Below are positions 44,928-55,900 of a stretch of DNA of 64,000 bases, in pieces. Positions within the stretch are counted from its first letter, which is position 1, and each line of letters starts with the position of its first letter. The notes under the pieces were generated by a model. That model searched no databases. It saw nothing but the letters and a program-made list of their open reading frames with translations, and had not been told where the DNA came from. This stretch comes from Branchiostoma floridae (taxonomy: Eukaryota > Chordata > Leptocardii > Amphioxiformes > Branchiostomatidae). The position numbers and the translations under genes were made by a program. The stretch is from contig NC_049990.1 of the NCBI RefSeq assembly GCF_000003815.2, positions 16,643,658 to 16,707,657 of the forward strand. Reading direction: 5' to 3'.

Positions 44928-47900
44928 TCAGATGAGGAAGGGGATGACGGCCCTCCTGTTTCTCGGGTAGTTGTCAAATTTCTGCAGGTACCACCTGTAA
45001 ATGGAAGAAGTTAGGACATGTAAAACTGTCGGAAGACGTAGTTCAACATTTTTTTAAGGCTAGCACTGAGGATGTTGAGGTTACAGGTTCTATGATTCAA
45101 ACAATATATATATCAAATGTTTTTAACTTGAGAAAGGCACTTTACATTACTTTTCCTTAGCTCCATCCAGGTACCTGATTTTGGTTGGTTTGATTTTGGT
45201 ACATGTAAAAGGCAGTGGAAGGATTCCAATATAGCATGTATCAGACACAGTGGATGAACAACTCACTACCCATGTAGCCTCCAAAGGGCTACATATAACC
45301 TTTAACTCTTTTTATTTTATTTTTCCAACTCATGATCAATTTACTAGTAAGACATCTCTTAGAGACAGATCTTGGAAGAGGGAGGCATGGAAAGTGAACA
45401 ATAAGTTATCAACTGGAAAATTATGTTGAATTATGAAATGGAAAAGTTCATTGATATTTAAAAATATTATTTTGAAATTTTCACCAAGATCACTACCCCT
45501 TCTCGTTCACTGGTCCAGTCACAAAGGCATTTGATTTTGAGTGTGCCAAGGTAGTGTTACTTTTCAAGGTCTTTGCCAAATATGTATAATGTATTGTGTC
45601 ATTAGGTATAGGTACTAAGGGCCTCACTGTAAGCAGTGTACATTACTGTAAATGCAGAAATGTTCGCGGTGGATTAATGTTCGCGGTTTCGCGGTGACCA
45701 CTTCACCGCGAACATTTTTCTACTATGATATTAGATTGCAGTCTATGGTGTTACCGCATCGCGAAAAGTCCTTTTTCCCGCTACCGCGAAATTAAATCCC
45801 GCGAACTTAAAAACATTTACAGTACTTAAGCTGGGCAACCCTGGGTAAAAATGGCAGAATTTTTTTTTAAAACTGTGTATATATATACATGTACTTATAT
45901 TACTACAAAAAGCTGATATTGTATGACAGATATCATTAACCTATTTTGCTTTTTAATGAAGTGTAAGAGAATAAACAAGAGCATATTAAGTAACAAAGGA
46001 GAATTCCAGATGCTATGTTATGCACACTACCGTACGCAGTGTACATGTTACTTGTATATAATAGATTTGCAATGTTTATTTTATTATATTAAGGTTTTTA
46101 CATAGTTAAACATAAGAATATATTTTCTTTATAGGATAAAGTAAATTCTACTGTTTTTACAGAAAAAAATATGCTTTTTTATAGAAAATGCAACAGCAGT
46201 GGAGCATTTCGGTCATTTTCAGAACTCATTATGTATAATTATAATATGTTTATGCAAGATTTGGAGTGTTTGTATTACATGTACATGTAGATTGTAGACC
46301 TACATATTCAAGATACTGGCGTGCCAACAATATATGCAATTAAAAACTGTAATTTAAAAACAGAAATATCTTTGTCATATTGTGACCATTTATCACACAT
46401 AAGGCCATGTTGATTTGATTATATTGACGCGAACTTATGAATAAACGTATGAATTATGAAAACGGCTGGTGCTGTTCACTCGAAAAGTCTGGTTAATTTT
46501 TTTCCCATTGTGTTTAAAGTTCTGCTACAAAATGAATACAGATTTATCTCCACCAGAAATAAGGTGCACAACTAAAATTTCGGGCATAATTATGAAGTAT
46601 AAACCCTGACTGTCCACCTAAATTCAAGTTATTGTGATGAATACTTTGCATGCAGGCGACACGTAATTGAAGCCGCGTAGCACAGTGGTATTGTGTTCGC
46701 CGAGAGGTCGCGGGATCGAATCCGCCTGCCGTGCTGCCAATCTTGTGCCCCTGGGAAAGGCACTTTACATGACTTTCCTCACTTTACTCAAGTGAAAATG
46801 AGTCGTCCCTCGGATAGGACGTTAAATGGAGGTCCCGTGTCTGGGGAGAGCCACACCCCAGGCACGTTAAAGAACCCACCACATGTGCGATGGTGCGGTG
46901 TGAGTGGTTCAAAACCTACAGTTCCTTGGCCGCACCTGGGGCAATTACTGTCATATTGAGGTCACCTGAGTGGCGCCGAATGGCAGCTCGCTCCAGACCC
47001 TTGCGATTTAGCCCCGCCTATTGTAAGCTCCTCGCAATTCAGCCCCTGGCTGCAAAGAGTGAGTAGTCGGCCCACTCAATAACAATAACACCCAGTAACG
47101 TTAGATGAGAGAGAGAATGGAAAAAACATGGACAATTGAGCTGCAACCTGGGGTGTGCGGGTCAACTTGCTCTGCTGAAAGTTACATACCCACTCTTTCT
47201 TCATCAAACTTTTTGCAACGTCTTCGTTGATTTCATGGCATGAGGAACACCATCTACACAGCTCTAATCACAGTTCATCCTTGCTTTTCCTCGCCACCTA
47301 CTGATTTTCAAAAGGACATCTAATGGCCATAATGATGTGAAATTTGGTGAATGTTAATAAAAGACGTGATACTGTAGAATTATTCCCCGAAATTTTAGTT
47401 GTGTACCCTCTTTCAGGGTTATTTCATGTTAATTTGATTATATGTATGACATCCTTTGGGAATCCAAAAACTGATGCGAGCGTGCGAGTAAAAAAAACTT
47501 TGGCCAAAAAAAGTTGCCTCAATATAAAGATCTAAGTGGTCTGGAAGGCCGTAAGGTTGAACAAATGACAAACACAGTATTGAATACTGAACGATAGGTT
47601 CTTCATTTTGTTTTCAGTCTTCTTCTTTGACATTGCAATTAAAATTGACTTTGACATTGATATATGTTTCCCAATATATTTATCTTTTATTTATATACGG
47701 CACTTATTTGCTCCTTTTACAGCTGCTTTGTTTCGAAGATTTCTTATTCTCGGAAACGGCCGGAAATTGACGCGAGGATATCATCAATATAATCAAATCA
47801 ACATGGCCTTAGGAAGCGAATTTATTGATCAGCACATGAAAATTCTGCTACAGATTGAATTCAAACAAATGTACATTCTACATTGTACGTACTTGTGATG

Positions 47901-50675
47901 GCGATACGCTCTAGGGCCGATGTTTGAAGCGGTGAAGACGGCAAAGGCAGCCGCCGGTAGGGACCAACATGCGACGGCGAAACCGGCCCACTCAACAATC
48001 TCCCCGAAGAAGTTGGCACCGGACACGTAGTTGAACATCCCGCCTGCAATTAAATGAAGGAGGGAAAAACACTGCTTTTGGTCTTTGTCGAGAACATTCA
48101 CAATTTTTTCGGTACAGTACTTCAGTCATAAAATGTGGTGAGGGGGGATACAAACTTAGTCATGTTTGGGACTGTATCTTCTCACTGCAGCGCCACCTAG
48201 CAGTGGGAAGTAGATCCAACCAGTACTAAGAAAGTACTACAGATACATTTCTATTGTTTGTCCCTTCCACTAAGGCATTGGTTCAATTTTGATCAAAGAC
48301 CAATAATCTGACAAAAAAGTACAAGTTTGGGCAAGATCACAACAACCTCAGGGGTCAGAGGTCGCATTACCTTGCATTTTCAAGGAACTGAAACGGTTTG
48401 CAAGTTTGCATCGTGAACGCAAAATGCATACCGTTTCCTGTCGTTTGCTGTCGGATTTCCAGGCCTAACCGATAGAACCGTTTCATTTTTTGTATCATGA
48501 ACGGGGCCTAAGATAACATGTATACCATCTTTCTCCATGTTCTATTATTTTCGCCAAGGTTATTTTCATAGCGTTTGTATGTACGTTGGTATGTATGTTC
48601 GTATGTATGTAGAAGAACAGCATAACTCGAAACTCTTGATGAGACCTGAAAATGACTACTAGATTTTCGGCCCCAAAGCAGCTTGATTCTGTACTGCAGC
48701 AGAACTTCCGGTTTTGATATCCCGTGTTCTGGACATGCCATGGTCATATTTTTTGAGTCGTAGAAACATGTAGCTCTTGCATGGGACGACAAGTAATTGG
48801 TGTAGGTTTGGGCCCCCTAGCGACTTTGTTAACTGCATGAGCCAATTTTGTTTCAGATTTTGAAAAAAAAAGATTGGGGGTTGACACGTCGTTATGATTT
48901 TAGTATGTAGATAAATAGATAACCCTTGTTCCTAGTACTAGTATATCAGTCTACCTTGTGGGATCTTGTAGCCTGTCTCTCCAGGCTTCCGGAGGTTCCT
49001 CAACACGTGGTCGGCGTGAAGGTTGATGGCCATCCCCACTAGGAACATGGCGACGCCTGCAACGAGGTTATACACAAGTTCATCATCACTATAGCTACAA
49101 GCTAATGATGAGGACAGTCGGTTGTTATACCATATTTTCTCGAACAAATTACGCACTCCTAAAACTTTATTTCCAAAATTGAAAAGATGCTGCAAGTTAA
49201 CGTTGATGTAAAAGTTGGGGTGCGTATTTAGTTTAAGGGTATTGCATGGATACATGGGAAGGAGCACCTCAACTAGAGCAGTGGTGCTACAGTCCTAGGA
49301 AGGATTCGAAACTATAACGCCAGTTCACCTTTATCCGTGGGGTAACCTATATCCGTTATATTTAAAAGAAAACAGTGTATTCAGGAATATCAAGTTGCAG
49401 TATTTTGCAAATAAGTGCAAAATTTTGCAAATATTGAAATTTAAAACCACAGTCCGTTGCATTGATGCCCATAAAAAGCCACAACGGCAATAGGTTACCC
49501 CGCGGATAAAGGTTAACTAACGTTACATGTACACATTTTTGTGAAGAGCATTTCTTCTCTTCTGAATGGTTTTAACATTTTGGTAGGCGATTTCATAACA
49601 GTTGACGAGAAGGGGGTCATTAACCCCAAGTAGCTATAGACTGTGTAAACACAGGCTACATTTTGTAAGTTACACAAGGAATAAAGGTCAACTCAAAGTC
49701 AACTAGCTTTAAGGCCAAGGTCGATTTTTTGACGGTGTTTGACTTACCCACGATGCAGCGCGGTTCGGACAGCCAAGTATCGGGGTAGTGCGCAAACTCG
49801 GCCAGGTATCTGCCCTGCAGGTATCCGTTATACGTACAGAACACGAACGCGTCACGGAAGATATGGAACGGCGTCTGCTTCCCGCCGCGTATCAGAAGCG
49901 AAAAGATGAAGGTCCTGAAATTAGAAAATTATGTAGAAATATCATTAAGGTGTACACATTAACATGTTTTTTTTTATACCTTAAAGTTTACGTGTGTACG
50001 TGCATGTATGCTCGTGTGTGCTTTTTGTGTTTCCAAAGCTTCACGTACCTAAGGACGACTTGCGTTAATACTTGGTATGTAGATTGGTGTTTCAAAAACG
50101 AAGGTCAAGGTCGACTTTGCCACTGAAATGGCACCATCTTCAATAGCTAAGCACACACACACACACAAACACCGAAAATGCACACGTAGAAAATCTTAGG
50201 TATTTGGGCAGCCTTGTTGGGGCTACATTCGACTTTCGGAAGGGACGTAAAAAGAGGTGCCTCGAGGACGACCTCGTTACTTCAGCCTTGTTACTAAAAT
50301 GGGTACCAACTGGTTGTAAACAATGCTGCAAAGTCTATTTGGTCCCTACCTCTGGAAGTAGTGTGCCACAAACATGGCCAGCAGGACCTGGTTTGGCAGC
50401 TGCGTCATTCTCACAGCACGGCCGAACAGCACGAGCAGCACGGGAACAGCAAACGAGGGCAGCTCCTGGAACAGCCACGCCGTTCGCGCAGGCAGCGCCC
50501 AGGACGACTTCACGGTGTAGCGGCCATACTCGGCCACCTTGAAGAAAACGGTGATAAAGAACACGGGTACGGATAACCCTAACATAACGTACGCAAGCTT
50601 GTCCAAGAAAGCCTCTTCGTCGCTTGGTAACATGTTGTAAAAGAAGTCGGTTACCGTCCCCAAAATCTCAGCCAT
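44928..50675 (-). CDS. SRD5A1: 3-oxo-5-alpha-steroid 4-dehydrogenase (SRD5A1/2 type), 270 aa
   Basis: Five exons in transcription order: 50675-50350, 49914-49748, 49056-48955, 48043-47893 and 44994-44928. All have GT/AG borders and the phases join to 813 nt. An ER membrane enzyme that reduces the 4,5 double bond of 3-oxo-4-ene steroids with NADPH. Visible family features: membrane segment 27-47, LFQELPSFAVP (Gln70/Glu71, equivalent to catalytic Gln56/Glu57 of human SRD5A2), LLAMFVAHYFQR with Tyr106 (equivalent to Tyr91), FCTYNGYLQGRYL, NLHADHVLRNLRKPGETGYK, NYVSGANFFGEIVEWAGF and the C-terminal HHKWYLQKFDNYPRNRRAVI. At 270 aa it is slightly longer than human SRD5A1 (259), the excess being N-terminal. 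The start codon lies in AAGATGGCTGAG. The gene may predate the SRD5A1/SRD5A2 split, so the symbol is approximate. Confidence 0.92.
45643..45823. mobile_element. TTCGCGG-rich TIR element, copy 3 (inverted)
   Basis: Inverted relative to copies 1 and 2, from TTACTGTAAATGCAG to ACATTTACAGT. CpGs are well preserved (GTTCGCGGTTTCGCGGTGAC), so it is the youngest of the three. Lies in intron 4 of the reductase gene. Confidence 0.75.
45824..46402 (-). other. Part of SRD5A intron 4 with nothing recognised
   Basis: Very AT-rich. No repeat or coding signal identified. Confidence 0.5.
46403..46426. mobile_element. Solo family C Harbinger terminus
   Basis: TAA followed by GGCCATGTTGATTTGATTAT matches the family C end but the sequence departs within 30 bp. 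Either a broken element or the far end of a composite that continues to 47808. Confidence 0.55.
46665..47075 (+). mobile_element. tRNA-derived SINE with conserved central domain
   Basis: The tRNA-like head has A box TAGCACAGTGG (46678-46688) and B box GGGATCGAATCC. The body contains CTCGGATAGGACGTTAAATG, GGTCCCGTGTCTGGGGAGAG and CACGTTAAAGAACCCACCAC, a domain that resembles the widespread MetaSINE core of marine invertebrates (recalled, not checked). Body fragments recur at 54493-54606, 55590-55730 and 36919. A cloverleaf cannot be closed, so it is not a tRNA gene. Confidence 0.75.
47422..47808. mobile_element. Harbinger-type MITE, family C, short inverted copy
   Basis: Inverted relative to 32754-33577, 387 bp, flanked by TTA at 47419-47421 and 47809-47811. 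The left terminus is mutated (TTTCATGTTAATTTG) and the right intact (AATCAAATCAACATGGCC). Shares GATGACATCC / GCGAGCG and the poly-A tract. It lies 85 bp from reductase exon 4. Confidence 0.75.
48352..48364 (+). promoter_or_regulatory. Possible DR1 nuclear-receptor site in SRD5A intron
   Basis: GGGTCAGAGGTCG is a direct repeat of nuclear-receptor half-sites with 1-bp spacing, one mismatch from consensus. Of some interest in a steroid-metabolism gene but a single weak match. Confidence 0.25.
48550..48835. repeat. Dispersed repeat of unknown type
   Basis: Shares TACTGCAG-AGAACTT, TATGGTCA and GGGCCCCCTAGC-ACTTTG blocks with 57730-57985, and partly with 12705-12760 and 51620-51645. Borders unknown, no terminal repeats seen. 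A TATGTATGTNCG run at its left edge is microsatellite-like. Confidence 0.5.
49325..49524. mobile_element. TTCACCTTTATCC-family MITE, copy 3
   Basis: Near-complete: begins AGTTCACCTTTATCCGTGGG and ends CGCGGATAAAGGTTAACT. Contains GGAATATCAAGTTGC and paired AATTTTGCAAAT. In intron 2 of the reductase gene. Confidence 0.8.
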
Positions 50676-51720
50676 CTTGGTATCTTTAGCCGTACAACCA
50701 AGAAGATCATGTACTATTAACTCCTTGGTAAAAGAAGTAGGGAACTAGTAGCGGCGTACACACAACTAGTGCAAATAAAGATCGTCCGAGAAAGTTAAAT
50801 AGTAACTTAGCTTGCAAAGTTAATGGTTAACGTTTACAGCAAGAAAGTAAATATTTATTTTGTCGACACAGTTTGGGTAGCAGTGGAGGTTGATTGTTCC
50901 CACATAAGAGTATCTTTCCCACATGAAGACAAAGCTATGCTTGTACAATGCATTCGTAACTAGAGTTCCACGAACACACATCTTCGCCAAATAAACAATG
51001 GCTATTATGAAGGATGCCTGTTTTTGAGACCATCTAAATCGTTGGTGTTACAGGGGTCCTGTTCTATTGTAGATATAAGTTTATTCATTAGCAAAAAATG
51101 CATAGGTCCAAAGTACGAAAGTCTTATCTTAGCAAGAAGAACAAGTTAATGGATCATCATAAATTGTGTCAATATGGCACTAATTTAGCTGATTTATATT
51201 TCATAACGTTTACCTTAACTAATCTTCATGATGTTAGAAGTGTGAGATTCCCAATATATACTACTGTCTTATTACATTGCTATCTCATTATTAATGCAAA
51301 TAAGGTATTCATCTGCATAGTTGGTACCTATCGACATACCTCCCTGACATGTTTTTTTTAGTCCTATAAGCTATCTATGAACATTTCTCGATGTTCATGC
51401 AAATGAGCATTTAATTTTCATGATTAGAATCTGATTATGTGATCACTTTAGTCTGCAATCTACATACTAAAAATCCTGCTGATTCGTGGTGTGGCGCTTG
51501 TAGTTCCAATAAAGTAGCTAGGGGCTCAAACTTACGGCACTTACTCACTGCTCCAGGTTGTATCAACCACTCAAAAAGCATTACCCTATCACAGAGAAGA
51601 ACGCCGCAAATTCAACTGTAGTTCTTTAGAAAGCTGCTAGGGGGCCATTATGGAACTTGACCTTCGTTTTCCCCACCTACCAAATATCATCAGGGCCCAT
51701 CCAAGACTTCTAGAGTTATG
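50676..51720. other. 5' flank of SRD5A and intergenic DNA
   Basis: Immediately upstream of the reductase start codon. No TATA box at a usual distance. A segment at 51480-51650 carries blocks of the dispersed repeat seen at 48550. No gene supported. Confidence 0.5.
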
Positions 51721-51724
51721 TTGT

Positions 51725-51883
51725 TTACACAGTCACGCATACGCACACTCACACACTCACACACACAACCACACACACACAGACACACACACACACACAA
51801 ACCCAAAGCCACAGACACACACATACGCGCAAATACACACACACAAATACACACACAAATACACAAACACACACACACATACC
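51725..51883. repeat. CA/TG microsatellite
   Basis: About 160 bp of interrupted (CA)n with CACACTCA and AAATACACACA variants. Open frames across it on both strands are simple-repeat artefacts. Confidence 0.95.
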
Positions 51884-52917
51884 GAATATATAACCTTCTT
51901 GGCGAAAGTAATTACTTTTATTATGTTTTTTTTTAAACTTAGCTGACCTCCCTACTAAAAAGTACTTGAAACTTTCAATAATTGATATCAATCAAATAAA
52001 TAACATTAAGTGTGAAAAATGAAAATATTCAAAACATTTATTTCAACCAATTAAACAACACTGGTATACACGTGTCACTTTAACGTCAGCTAGTAATACT
52101 TGTATATTGACCTTTAACCTTGCCATATACTACTTAGAAATTAATTTACATGATAGCTTAAAGAACTCTTCAATCCAGTTAAATCTACAAAAGGACAGGA
52201 GCAACATAGCATCAAATATTTATAAAGTCACAAAAAACGCTCCATAAAACCATTGTCTGCCGAAGATATGTATTCCTAAAACTCTATTTGTTTTAAAGGT
52301 ATACTGCGTAATTTTTTGGAGTGACCTCCAGAATTAGACCCTCCTAGCTGTAAACAATAACTTCCAGGCCTCAAGTAGACACACTGTGTCAATAAACTGA
52401 GGTTACATTCCCTAGAAAACTGCAAGAAATCTTGCAAAAATCACGCTTTACAAAAACTATGGTCAAACTGTCATCAGACACCCCATTGAGCAGTCAGGCA
52501 CACACAGCCAGATGTGGGCATGTTTCCCTAGCCCACGTAGGTCCATGTAGGAAGGTCACAGTTTGTAGACATGTTTATATGATGCACTGATGTTGCAACT
52601 TCTCTCACTGAGGACTGGTATTCAATGCTAAAGGGTAGATTTAGCTTACTGTGTAAAGAAATGGCAGGAAAATGTAGTTTTGTATTGTCCAAATATTACG
52701 TAGTATAGCTTTAATAATCCCCTAGCTGTGCATCTCACCTCTCATAGTGCTTTATCAAAAACTTACGACCACTTCTTACATTTTCAGTTCTCTAGAAAAT
52801 AAACATCATGCAGATGCATGGCAATGATAAACTTCTAAGTGTACAATAATACAAGTGCTTTCATGGACATTTCCGTTGAGTATGGGAATAAAGGGCCCGT
52901 AGAGAAGCAACAGTTAT
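51884..52917. other. Downstream of the membrane-protein gene
   Basis: AT-rich with no coding segment. Presumably 3'UTR and spacer of the minus-strand gene that ends at 52918. A minus-strand AATAAA occurs at 52040-52045, far downstream. Confidence 0.45.
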
Positions 52918-55900
52918 TTATCGTGCCCCCCTAGCGTGTACTCCATTGGACCTATTGGGGGAGCGATTTCCTGTCTTCATGTACGGATGATACAGCCTTC
53001 CATGGTGGTACTTGCTAGGCACCATTTGCGATAGTTCCCGTGCCTGTTCCTGAGCCCGTGCTATCATCCTCGAAAATTCTTGTCCTCGTGCCTGATCACG
53101 TATCAGCATTGGCAGATGAGCATTCACTGAATCAGGGTCAGATGGTTGCTTCACACTTTCATTGGGCTGCTTGAAACCTCCATCTGACTGCTGGACACCT
53201 CCACCTGACTGCTTGACACCTCCACCTGACTGCTTGACACCTCCATCTGACTGTTTGACACCTCTATCTGACTGCTTGACACCCCCACCTGACTGCTTGA
53301 CACCTCCACCTGACTGCTGGGCACCTCCACCTGGCACCTCCACCTGACTGCAGGACGCCTCCACCGGACACTTCCAAATGACTGTTGGAAAACTCCACCT
53401 GGCACCTCCACCTGACTGCTGGACACCTCCACCTGACTGCAGGGCACCTCCACCTGACTGCTGGACACCTCCACCTGACTGCTGGACACCTCCACCTGAC
53501 TGCTGGACACCTCCACCTGACTGCTGGACACCTCCACCTGACTGCTGGAAACCTCCACCCGACTGCTGGAGCTGCATCTGTCCTGTGTATTGTAAATGTT
53601 ATGTCACTGCCAATACATTTGTGTATAAGTGCTATGCGAGAGTACGTTTATCTAGTTATGAAGCTTTACAGGGCTGGTGTTCAATATTGAAAATTAATAA
53701 TTGAGAGAAATATGAAAAATTTTCTGATACTATCTGGGTCATTTTTCTGTGTCAAATATCATATAATATGCAAATTACTTCCCATCGTCTGCGTAAAGTC
53801 AGGTCATTGTTCCTGGATCCTAAGGGCAAATACCTACAGAGTATAATCTATTTATGACGTAGGGAATATGTTTTGAGTTAAATCAGCTCCTGATTTGTAA
53901 CAGAAGATTTTTATGGTTCTATCAGAAAAGAAGGTTCAGCTAATGCTATTAAACTAGCTTAAACAATGTCCCCATTCCATACTACATTTCATAAAAGGTT
54001 TGTTACTTATAAATGAGATCATAAACAGAGGATACAGCACATGGCTAAGACGAAGAAACTAGAAACCATAGTGTAGTGGTCCTTTCCCTTAAAAGACATT
54101 ATATCGATGCTAGTCAAAAGTATAATCATTTGAAAATATAAGGCAAGTCCCTAAATATCCGCCTTGTGTTAGATAAAGATACAGGTGGCCTAGATTTTCC
54201 ACACAAAAAAATTAAAGTTGACTTCCCTGCTGCAAGTACAAATATGTCGTTTCGATTTCAGACCAGTAAAACGTTAGCTCGGACGAGTTGAAATGCAGAT
54301 AATGACAATATACGTGTGCCATATATGGCCAGGGATTTTTTTCAAAACTTACCTTCTAGCTTGGTTAGTCGCTGCTCGTGAATTCTGTTCCGTGCTCGAA
54401 CCTCCGACACCTCGTCAGAAAGAATAGCCACCTTAGCTACATTTACAGAAAAAGACAATGCCGATTAAGAAAACAATGAGTTGAAATGAGTGCAGTCCCT
54501 CGGATAGGACGTTAAACGGAGGTCCCGTGTCTGGGGAGAGCCAAACCCCGGGCGTGTAAAAGAACCTGCCACATGTGCGATGGTGCGATGTGAGCGGATC
54601 AAACCATTCCGGCCAAAATGGGGTAGGGAATTTCTTGAGCAGCCTCGTAACCACTGCGTCGTCTATTGAGTCAGCGAAGTCAAGCTTGCCTAAGCTTGAT
54701 GTTTCTGACTTAGGGAGAAGAGATGCTGCTACAGTTATCGCTATTGGCCGCTCTTCATCTTCATGATGGTAACGTAACATCAGGCCCTCCGAACCTACGA
54801 CGAAAAAAAATGCGTATGACATGAACCCCACTATTGAAATTCGATGAACAATTACCATGCAAAATATCAAAAAAATTGACAAACATGACAGCTAGTATTT
54901 AACGTTAGGCCAGCTTTATCCGTGGGGTTTCCTATATCCGCTGTATGATAAAATATGGTATTTTGGAACCGTCAAGTCAAAAGACGGCAGTTTCCCACTT
55001 TAATATTTGAAAATATTTCAATTTGAAACCTATGACGGTTTACCTGAAATCCCTAGCTAGACATACGCAGTTTTTTAAACAACGAATTTAGGCTACCCCG
55101 CGGATAAAGGTGAACAAGCGTTAATACTTAAATGAATAGAAGAAATAAAACTTGCCTTACCTGCCAAATAAGGAAGCAGTATGGTAATGACGAGAGCGAA
55201 GACAAGGCCTGTGATTGTCTTGATTTGCAACAACTTGTGTGGGCGGCAACAAGCTGACTTCTTGACATCTTCACCTAAAGCATCTGTTGAGTGAAAAAGA
55301 CTATGAAAATTTTTATTTTTCTAAATTTTTACCTTCACCACGAAATGAACAATGACTTTAAAGTCAGACTGCGTTGCTGTATGTTGCACCTAACTCTATG
55401 TTAGAATAAATTAGACGTATATGCACATGTAAATGTATTTGATTGTTTCCTTTGTTACATGTTCGTCCGACAGGATGACAAGGAGAATAATTTTCTTTGT
55501 TACATGTATATGATCGTTACCATGTGACCTGTACTTAGCCCAGTGGGGCAAAACGGTGCAATGAAGGTATTTATTCATATAAATTTAGGCTGTAAAAGGC
55601 ACTTAACACGACTTTCCTCACTTCACTCAGGTGAAAATGAGTGGCAAGAAGGTTCCTAGAACGGAATGGACGTTATATGGAGGCCCCCTGTTTAAGGGAG
55701 CAACATTTTGAACACGTTAACTGAGCAACGTTGTTTTGTTTATCTTATTCCCTGGACGTCTAATCTTCATCGACGCAACAAGACGGTAAAATACCAAGGC
55801 AGTATTAGAAAGCCACAAGTTAGCATCATTGCTTATACACCCTTTCCACTAGGACGACGCTCTGGCCGCGCTCTCTCTGCGACCTCAAATTTGACAGGTT

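Noticed and set aside
46665-46740. Possible tRNA gene
   Set aside because: A and B boxes are present but no cloverleaf or acceptor stem closes, and the sequence continues into a SINE body.
51650-51990. His/Thr-rich and Cys/Val-rich frames
   Set aside because: They are translations of a CA microsatellite.
53151-53704. Other-frame and plus-strand frames through the 21-bp minisatellite
   Set aside because: The array is open in all frames. Only the minus-strand frame that continues the upstream exons in phase is supported.
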